This document shows positions 31,178 through 36,402 of a stretch of DNA of 36,402 bases, piece after piece; positions within the stretch are counted from its first letter, which is position 1; the number at the start of each line of letters is the position of its first letter. The notes beneath the pieces were generated by a model that did not search any database, was not told the origin of the DNA, and saw only the letters and a list, made by a program, of their open reading frames with translations. The stretch is from an uncultured Pseudomonadota bacterium (GTDB lineage: Bacteria; Pseudomonadota; Gammaproteobacteria; Steroidobacterales; Steroidobacteraceae), in NCBI GenBank assembly GCA_946479515.1, contig CAMLGF010000039.1:1-36402 (forward strand), written 5' to 3'. Position numbers and translations under genes: made by a program.

Positions 31178-33172
31178 ATGCAACAGCCGGGTTGGTATCT
31201 CAAACGTCTGCGGGGCATGTCGGGCGCGGAGGTGGCGCACCGGCTGGCACGCCGGCTGCGCTCGCTGTCGGAGAACTTCGCGTCGCACGACGCGCCGCCA
31301 CCGGATCTCGGCGCGCGCGATCTGCGCTTCCTGCCGCCCTTCATCGCGCCCGCGCCGCATGCGCTGACCGCGGCGGCCGAGCGCATTCTCGCCGGCCGTC
31401 ATACCTTCTTCGATCTCGAGGACTGCGAGCTCGGCGATCCGCCGCAGTGGAATCGCGATCCGCTCACGCAGCGCGCGGCCGGCGCGCGTCGTGCGTCCGC
31501 CATCGACTATCGCGACGAGCGCGAGGTCGGCAACATCAAGTATCTCTGGGAGCCCAACCGGCATCTGCATCTGCCGCTGTTGGCGCAGGCGCACGCGCTC
31601 ACCGGTGATGCGCGCTATGCCGAGGCCGTGCAGCGCCAGATCGATTCGTGGATCGAGCAATGTCCCGTCGGCCGCGGTCCCAACTGGGTGAGTCCACTCG
31701 AGCTCGGCATCCGCCTGATCAACTGGAGTCTCACCTGGCAGCTGATGGGAGGCTTCCGCTCGCGGCTGTTCGGCACCGCCGAAGGCGAGCGATTCCGGGA
31801 TCGCTGGCTCGCGTCGGTGTACCAGCAGACGCGCATGATCGCCGGCAACCTGTCGCGCTACTCCTCGGCCAACAATCACCTGATCGGCGAAGCCGCGGGC
31901 GTGTACGTGGCGGCATCGACCTGGCCTCTGTGGCCGTCGATCACGGAATGGGGCAACCGCTGCCGGCGCGTGCTCGAGGACGAGTGCCTGCGGCAGAACG
32001 CGCCGGACGGCGGCAATCGCGAACAGGCTTTCGCCTACCAGACTTTCGTGCTGGATTTCCTGCTGCTCGCCGGGCTCGCGGCCCGCGCTCGCGGCGAGGA
32101 CTTCTCGCCGCTGTACTGGCGGCGCCTCGAGCTGATGATCGACTTCCTGGCTTCGCTCACTGATGTCGCGGGCCGACTGCCAATGATGGGCGACGCGGAT
32201 GACGGCCACGTCGTGCGCCTGGCCGCCGAGCCCGGCTTCAGCGCGCATGCGTCGCTGATCGCCACCGGCGCGGTGTTGTTCAATCGCGCGGACCTGGCGG
32301 CCAAGGCCGGCGCGCTCGATGGCAAGACCGCCACGCTGCTCGGTGTCGAAGCCGTGCGCCGCCTCGCGCACCTCAAGGTGCGCGGCCGACATCGCTTCCG
32401 GCCGCGCCAGCAGTTCGCCGAGTCCGGCTACTATCTGCTCGGCGCGGCCTTCGACACGCCCGACGAGGTGCGGCTGCTCGCCGATGCCGGGCCGCTGGGA
32501 TACCTGAGCATCGCCGCGCACGGCCATGCGGATGCGTTGTCATTCGTGCTGACCCTGAACGCACGCGAGATCCTCGTCGACCCGGGCACCTATGCCTACC
32601 ACACCGATCCGGCCTGGCGGCGCTACTTCCGCAGCACCCGCGCCCACAACACCGTGGGCATCGATGGCGAAGACCAGTCGGTGCAGACCGGCAATTTCAT
32701 GTGGGAGCGCCACGCGCGTGCCCGCTGTCTCGAGTTCGAAGCTGTCGGCGATACCCAACACTTCGTCGGCGAGCACGATGGCTATGAACGTCTCGCCGCT
32801 CCCGTGGTCCATCGCCGGGAGATCATGCTCGACACCCGCCGCCAGCTCATCGAAGTCACCGACATCCTGCGCGGCGCGGGTGAGCACGACGTGCGGCGCA
32901 GCTGGCACTTCGCCGAGGATTGCCAGGTGGATCGCACCGGCGCGGCACTCAGGATCAGCGCCGGTCACACGCAGGTGCTGTTCGAACCGCAGGAAGAGCT
33001 CAGCGAGGTGCACGTGCATCGCGGCGGCACCGCGGAGCAGGGCGGCTGGATCTCGCGCCGCTTCGGACACAAGGTGCCGGCGACCACGGTGCACTGGCAC
33101 AGCCGCATGCAGGGAACGACCACGCTTCGTACGCGCATCACCTGGACCCGCTCCCGTGGCCTTGGCCTCTGA
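31178..33172 (+). CDS. Heparinase II/III family polysaccharide lyase
   Basis: The 664-residue protein has an N-terminal alpha/alpha-toroid alginate-lyase-like domain (~60-380; SRYSSANNHLIGEAAG with catalytic-type Asn/His at ~232-234). A C-terminal beta-sandwich follows (~400-650) with GHADALSFVL (~449-458) and AYHTDPAWRRYFRSTRAHNT (~473-492), the heparinase II/III signature. It should cleave an acidic polysaccharide by beta-elimination. No signal peptide is evident at ATG 31178 and no ribosome site is clear. Relatives inside biosynthetic loci also often lack an obvious signal, so its compartment is uncertain. Its stop lies 17 bases inside the next gene. Confidence 0.9.
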   Translation: MQQPGWYLKRLRGMSGAEVAHRLARRLRSLSENFASHDAPPPDLGARDLRFLPPFIAPAPHALTAAAERILAGRHTFFDLEDCELGDPPQWNRDPLTQRAAGARRASAIDYRDEREVGNIKYLWEPNRHLHLPLLAQAHALTGDARYAEAVQRQIDSWIEQCPVGRGPNWVSPLELGIRLINWSLTWQLMGGFRSRLFGTAEGERFRDRWLASVYQQTRMIAGNLSRYSSANNHLIGEAAGVYVAASTWPLWPSITEWGNRCRRVLEDECLRQNAPDGGNREQAFAYQTFVLDFLLLAGLAARARGEDFSPLYWRRLELMIDFLASLTDVAGRLPMMGDADDGHVVRLAAEPGFSAHASLIATGAVLFNRADLAAKAGALDGKTATLLGVEAVRRLAHLKVRGRHRFRPRQQFAESGYYLLGAAFDTPDEVRLLADAGPLGYLSIAAHGHADALSFVLTLNAREILVDPGTYAYHTDPAWRRYFRSTRAHNTVGIDGEDQSVQTGNFMWERHARARCLEFEAVGDTQHFVGEHDGYERLAAPVVHRREIMLDTRRQLIEVTDILRGAGEHDVRRSWHFAEDCQVDRTGAALRISAGHTQVLFEPQEELSEVHVHRGGTAEQGGWISRRFGHKVPATTVHWHSRMQGTTTLRTRITWTRSRGLGL

Positions 33173-35315
33173 ACCCGCCATTGCCGATTCCGGGCTGCAC
33201 CAGGTGGTCACGGCCGACGTGCCGAGCGGTGAGCGCGTGCACGTGCTGCGCCATGACGACTGCTTCGGCCTGTTCAACGAGATCGGCGACATCGACGCCG
33301 AGACGCGCAGCGAAGCGGGCTTGTACCGCGCCGGCGTCCGCCACCTCTCGCGCCTCACGTTGAGCATCGCCGGGCAGCGGCCGCTGCTGCTGGCCACTGT
33401 GCAGCGTGACGACAACGTGCTGCTCACCGTCAATCTCACCAATGCCGACGTGCGCGGCGAAGGCGGACGGGTGATCCTGCCGCGCGGCACGCTGCACATC
33501 ACGCGCACGCGCTTCATCTGGAATGGCGTCTGCCACGAGCTGCTGCGGGTCCGCAACTTCGCGCTCGGCAGCGTCTCGGTCGAGCTGGTGATCCGCTTCT
33601 ACTCGGACTTCGAGAACATCGTCGACGTGCGCGCGCAGCGGCGCATGGATGCCGCGCGGCGCCGCTACGAAAGAGTGGAGCCGGATTCGGTGACGCAGAG
33701 CTGCCTGGGCGCCGATGACATCCTGCGCGAGACCGTGGTGGACTGCCACACCGCCCCCGAGGCGATCACCGCCGACAGTCTGCGCTATCGCCTGCAGATC
33801 GGCAGCCGCGGCGAGAAGAACATTTCCCTGGCCTATGGCTGCTCGGCGCAGAATCGCCCGGCGCAGATCTCCACGTTCACGCGTTCGCTGGCCGCCGCCG
33901 AGGAGCTGGCGCGCCACGAAGCGCGGCCACCCACCACCGTGCAGGCCTCCGATCCGCTGTTCGGCGGCTGGCTGCGGCGCGCGGCCGCAGACCTCGGCAT
34001 GCTGCTCACCCTGACGCCGCAGGGCCGCGTGCCGGCCGCAGGCATTCCCTGGCTGGACGCGCTGTTCGGTCGCGATGCCATGCATGCGGCCTACGCGCTG
34101 TTGTGGATGTGGCCGGAAGTCGCGCGCAATGTGCTGCGGCACCTCGCAGCTACGCAATGTGCGGACAGCGGGCCCGGTTTCGGCGCCGAGCCGGGCAAGA
34201 TCCTCAATGAGGCGCGCGGCGGGCAGCCGCCGAACTACTACGGCGTGGATACGACGCCGCTGTTCGTCCTGCTGGCCGGGGCCTACTTCCAGCGCACCGC
34301 CGACCTGGCGTTCATGAACGAACTGTGGCCGGCCATCACCTCGGCGCTGCGCTGGATCGACGTGTACGGCGACGTGGATGGCGACGGTTTCGTGGAGACG
34401 CGGCCGCGCGACGCGCTGCGCAACGAACCCGCGCAACATGGCTGGAAGTCCTCACCGGACGCGGTGTTCCATGCCGACGGCCGGCTCGCGGGCGGACCGC
34501 TGGCACTGTGCGAAGTGCAGGGCTACGTGTATGCGGCCCGGCTCGGCGGGGCACGCATCGCCCGTTCGCTCGGCGAAGTGGCGCGCGCCATCACGCTGGT
34601 CGAGCAGGCCCAGGCGCTGCAGGCACGTTTCAACAGCGCCTTCTGGTGCGCGGACGTGGAGAGCTATGCGATGGCCCTGGACGGCGACAAACAGCCCTGC
34701 CGCGTGCGCAGCTCGAACGCGGGGCATTGCCTGTACACGGGCATCGCGCATGCCGAACGGGCGCGCCAGATCGTCGCCGGCTTCGGTGACGAGCAGTTCT
34801 TCTCGGGGTGGGGTGTGCGCACAGTGCCGCAGACGGAGCTGCGCTACAACCCGATGTCGTATCACAACGGCTCGATCTGGCCGCTGGACAATGCGCTGCT
34901 GGCCGCCGGCGCCGCGCGCCACGACGACAAGGCGTTCGCGCTGCGCATCCTCAGCGCCCAGTTCGAAGCGTCGCGCCATTTCGATCTGCTGCGGTTGCCG
35001 GAACTGTTCTGCGGCTTCAAGCGCCGCGGGCGTGAGACTCCGCTGCAGTGTCCGGTGGCCTGCTCACCGCAGTCGGGGGCGGCGGCGGCTCCCTTTCTCA
35101 TGCTCCAGAGCGTGCTCGGCATCGGCATCGATGCGCTCGAGGGCCAGATCGTGCTGGCGCATCCCGTGCTGCCAGACGGCCTAAACGAGATCAGCGTGCG
35201 CGGGCTGGGTGTGGGTGAGGCCTCGGTCGATTTCACCGTGCGACGCCATGGCGGCTCGGTGAGCGTCAGCGTGGATCGACGCGAAGGCAGGTTGGACCTC
35301 GTGATCCGCAGCTGA
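33156..35315 (+). CDS. Glycogen-debranching-like glycoside hydrolase (GDE_N / alpha-alpha toroid)
   Basis: The 719-residue protein has an N-terminal beta-sandwich of the glycogen debranching N-terminal type (~15-250; LRHDDCFGLFNEIGDI, GLYRAGVRHLSRL). An (alpha/alpha)6 catalytic domain follows (~270-700): GIPWLDALFGRDAMHAAYAL, EPGKILNEARGG, YYGVDTTPLFVLLAG, DGDGFVE, HGWKSSPDAVFHADG, CEVQGYVYAA and NPMSYHNGSIWPLDNAL. Annotations call this family amylo-alpha-1,6-glucosidase, but many members act on other oligosaccharides. The usual WKDS motif reads WKSS here. GTG 33156 lies inside the lyase gene; the open frame upstream to 32592 is only that gene's shadow. It has no signal peptide. Confidence 0.87.
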   Translation: MALASEPAIADSGLHQVVTADVPSGERVHVLRHDDCFGLFNEIGDIDAETRSEAGLYRAGVRHLSRLTLSIAGQRPLLLATVQRDDNVLLTVNLTNADVRGEGGRVILPRGTLHITRTRFIWNGVCHELLRVRNFALGSVSVELVIRFYSDFENIVDVRAQRRMDAARRRYERVEPDSVTQSCLGADDILRETVVDCHTAPEAITADSLRYRLQIGSRGEKNISLAYGCSAQNRPAQISTFTRSLAAAEELARHEARPPTTVQASDPLFGGWLRRAAADLGMLLTLTPQGRVPAAGIPWLDALFGRDAMHAAYALLWMWPEVARNVLRHLAATQCADSGPGFGAEPGKILNEARGGQPPNYYGVDTTPLFVLLAGAYFQRTADLAFMNELWPAITSALRWIDVYGDVDGDGFVETRPRDALRNEPAQHGWKSSPDAVFHADGRLAGGPLALCEVQGYVYAARLGGARIARSLGEVARAITLVEQAQALQARFNSAFWCADVESYAMALDGDKQPCRVRSSNAGHCLYTGIAHAERARQIVAGFGDEQFFSGWGVRTVPQTELRYNPMSYHNGSIWPLDNALLAAGAARHDDKAFALRILSAQFEASRHFDLLRLPELFCGFKRRGRETPLQCPVACSPQSGAAAAPFLMLQSVLGIGIDALEGQIVLAHPVLPDGLNEISVRGLGVGEASVDFTVRRHGGSVSVSVDRREGRLDLVIRS

Positions 35316-35528
35316 GCATCGCCACCGTAGGCTTAGTCCTACGCAAGTGAGCGGAGCAGTCCCAGAGGGACGGGCTTTAGACTCTGACGCACTCGCAGGA
35401 CTGGCGTCGTATTCCCCGGCCTCGCTGCATCGCCGGATGAGGCTCGACGTGGGTGCGTGCCAGCCGGCGGGCGGCGCTCGCGGCGCGCACGGGCGCTGCA
35501 TTTTCGCATCGACACGACCAGGCAGTTC
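35316..35528 (+). promoter_or_regulatory. Intergenic control region before the poly-HAMP gene
   Basis: No gene is supported. GTAGG-N6-CCTAC (35327-35342) is an inverted repeat of the kind bound by LuxR/NarL-type regulators. GTCCC-AGA-GGGAC (35359-35371) follows 16 bases later and is near-identical to the repeat at 20910-20922. GGCTTTAGACT (35373-35383) is a possible weak -10 region. The activator is unknown. Confidence 0.45.
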
Positions 35529-36402
35529 ATGGACATATCCGCACGCGGCCGAACAGTCACTCCACGCCGGCGCTCCGGGCCGGTGGACAAATTGAAGCAG
35601 GCCAACGGCAATGGCAGCCATGCCGCGGCCAGCGATGCGGATCTCAAGAAGTTGCTGCGTGCGCTGCAGTCGGCGCGCGATGGGGATTTTTCCGTGCGGC
35701 TCGCGCCCGATCTCACGGGCCTGTCCGGCAAGATCGCGGACGCCTTCAACGAACTGGTCAGTGCCAACGAACGCATGGCCCGGGAACTGGAGCGCGTCGG
35801 CCAGATGGTGGGCAAGGAAGGCAAGACCCGCATCCGCGTCGCCAGCGAGCGCCGCAGTGGTGCCTGGGGCGCGATGGAGTCGTCCGTCAATACGCTCATC
35901 GAAGACCTGCTGTGGCCCACCGCCGAAGTCACCCGCACCATCAGTGCCGTCGGCAAGGGCGATCTGTCGCAGAGCATGCGCCTCGAGACCGATGGCCGCC
36001 CGCTGAAGGGCGAGTTCCTGCGCTCCGCCAACGTGGTCAACGAGATGATCGCGCAGATGGGCGTGTTCACTTCGGAAGTGACCCGCGTGGCGCGCGAAGT
36101 GGGCACCGAGGGCAAGCTCGGCGGCCAGGCGCAGGTGCAGGGCGCGAGCGGCGTGTGGCGCGACCTCACCGACAACGTGAACTCGATGGCGCAGAACCTC
36201 ACCGCGCAGGTGCGCAACATTTCCGAGGTGACCATTGCCGTCGCCAACGGCGACCTGTCGCGCAAGATCACGGTGGACGTGCGCGGCGAGATCCTGCAGC
36301 TCAAGGAAGCCATCAACACCATGGTGGACCAGCTGCGCTCGTTCGCCTCGGAAGTGACGCGCGTGGCGCGCGAGGTGGGCACCGAAGGCAAGCTGGGCGG
36401 CC
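35529..36402 (+). CDS. Poly-HAMP sensor protein, 5' part (group III-type histidine kinase-like)
   Basis: The first 291 codons run off the window. There is no signal peptide or membrane helix, so the protein is cytoplasmic. After a ~35-residue polar start come HAMP domains in tandem: [37 protein letters not shown], then [20 protein letters not shown] followed by [22 protein letters not shown]. The segment [18 protein letters not shown] occurs twice, 92 residues apart. This 92-residue double-HAMP repeat is that of Nik1/Os-1 group III hybrid kinases and their bacterial relatives, so a kinase core and receivers probably follow beyond the window. The ATG is chosen as the most upstream in-frame start; GTG 35583 is possible. 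Confidence 0.88.
   Translation, partial: MDISARGRTVTPRRRSGPVDKLKQANGNGSHAAASDADLKKLLRALQSARDGDFSVRLAPDLTGLSGKIADAFNELVSANERMARELERVGQMVGKEGKTRIRVASERRSGAWGAMESSVNTLIEDLLWPTAEVTRTISAVGKGDLSQSMRLETDGRPLKGEFLRSANVVNEMIAQMGVFTSEVTRVAREVGTEGKLGGQAQVQGASGVWRDLTDNVNSMAQNLTAQVRNISEVTIAVANGDLSRKITVDVRGEILQLKEAINTMVDQLRSFASEVTRVAREVGTEGKLGG
36072..36402 (+). repeat. 276-bp HAMP repeat units
   Basis: The 55 bases at 36072-36126 recur at 36348-36402 with four substitutions, all synonymous third-position changes, giving 18 identical residues. The period is 276 bp (92 codons). More copies probably follow beyond the window edge. Confidence 0.85.

Noticed and set aside
31246..31261. TGGCACGCCGGCTGCG, a -24/-12-like sequence
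   Set aside because: It lies within the coding part of the heparinase gene with a poor -12 element and no gene start downstream.
13798..35315. A full exosortase (XrtA/PEP-CTERM) locus
   Set aside because: The export and chain-length genes resemble such loci, but no exosortase, PEP-CTERM protein or PrsK/PrsR pair is present in the window.
35339..36391. 350-residue minus-strand frame opposite the poly-HAMP gene
   Set aside because: Its internal repeats are the complement of the HAMP repeats; the plus-strand protein is clearly real.

Overview
The window is a GC-rich chromosomal segment from a Gram-negative bacterium: it encodes lipoproteins, an OmpA-type protein, an outer-membrane beta-barrel and a sigma-54 activator. 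Strong G/C preference at third codon positions, an AlgD-type GDP-mannose dehydrogenase and a CsbD/BON/DUF883/DUF421/DUF4142 stress gene set suggest a proteobacterium, perhaps a gammaproteobacterium near Steroidobacterales, Nevskiales or Xanthomonadales. That placement is inference; no rRNA, tRNA or marker gene is present. I see no insertion sequence, phage gene, CRISPR array or replication origin.

Region 1 (1-13.8 kb) is an envelope and stress region. It holds the 3' end of a DUF1080-type glycoside hydrolase, an orphan membrane PAS histidine kinase, a small secreted EF-hand protein (minus strand) with a near-consensus sigma-54 promoter, a CPA1-like cation/proton antiporter, CsbD, a DUF4398 lipoprotein, a DUF4398-OmpA lipoprotein, a sigma-54 activator without a receiver domain, a BON protein with a long Gly/Tyr/Arg-rich N-terminus, a GlsB/YeaQ-type membrane protein, a DUF421 protein, a small exported hypothetical protein on the minus strand, an MscS channel, a minus-strand group (single-TM protein, DUF4142 protein, lipoprotein), a DUF883 protein, a second DUF4142-like protein and a GNAT acetyltransferase.

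Region 2 (13.8-35.3 kb) is a plus-strand exopolysaccharide locus of the Wzx/Wzy type. Its first block is tightly coupled (GTGA/ATGA stop-start overlaps): glycosyltransferase, short periplasmic OPX/Wza-type export protein, beta-barrel, Wzz-type chain-length protein, BY-kinase and AlgD-like dehydrogenase. After a 289-bp structured gap come an Ig/Fn3 lipoprotein and a pectate-lyase-like beta-helix protein, closed by a good intrinsic terminator. The second block holds the initiating hexose-1-phosphate transferase, a Wzy-type polymerase/ligase, three glycosyltransferases, a CapK-like adenylate-forming enzyme, a heparinase II/III-type lyase and a glycogen-debranching-like hydrolase. Together these predict a lipid-linked oligosaccharide repeat, probably containing mannuronate, polymerised in the periplasm, length-controlled by the Wzz/BY-kinase pair, and exported through a short OPX protein plus a separate beta-barrel, with dedicated lyases for trimming or release. 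No Wzx flippase, exosortase or PEP-CTERM protein is in the window.

Region 3 (35.3 kb to the end) starts with a 213-bp regulatory gap carrying two inverted repeats. One resembles an inverted repeat in the 20.9-kb gap. It is followed by the 5' part of a poly-HAMP sensor protein with 92-residue repeats that runs off the window.
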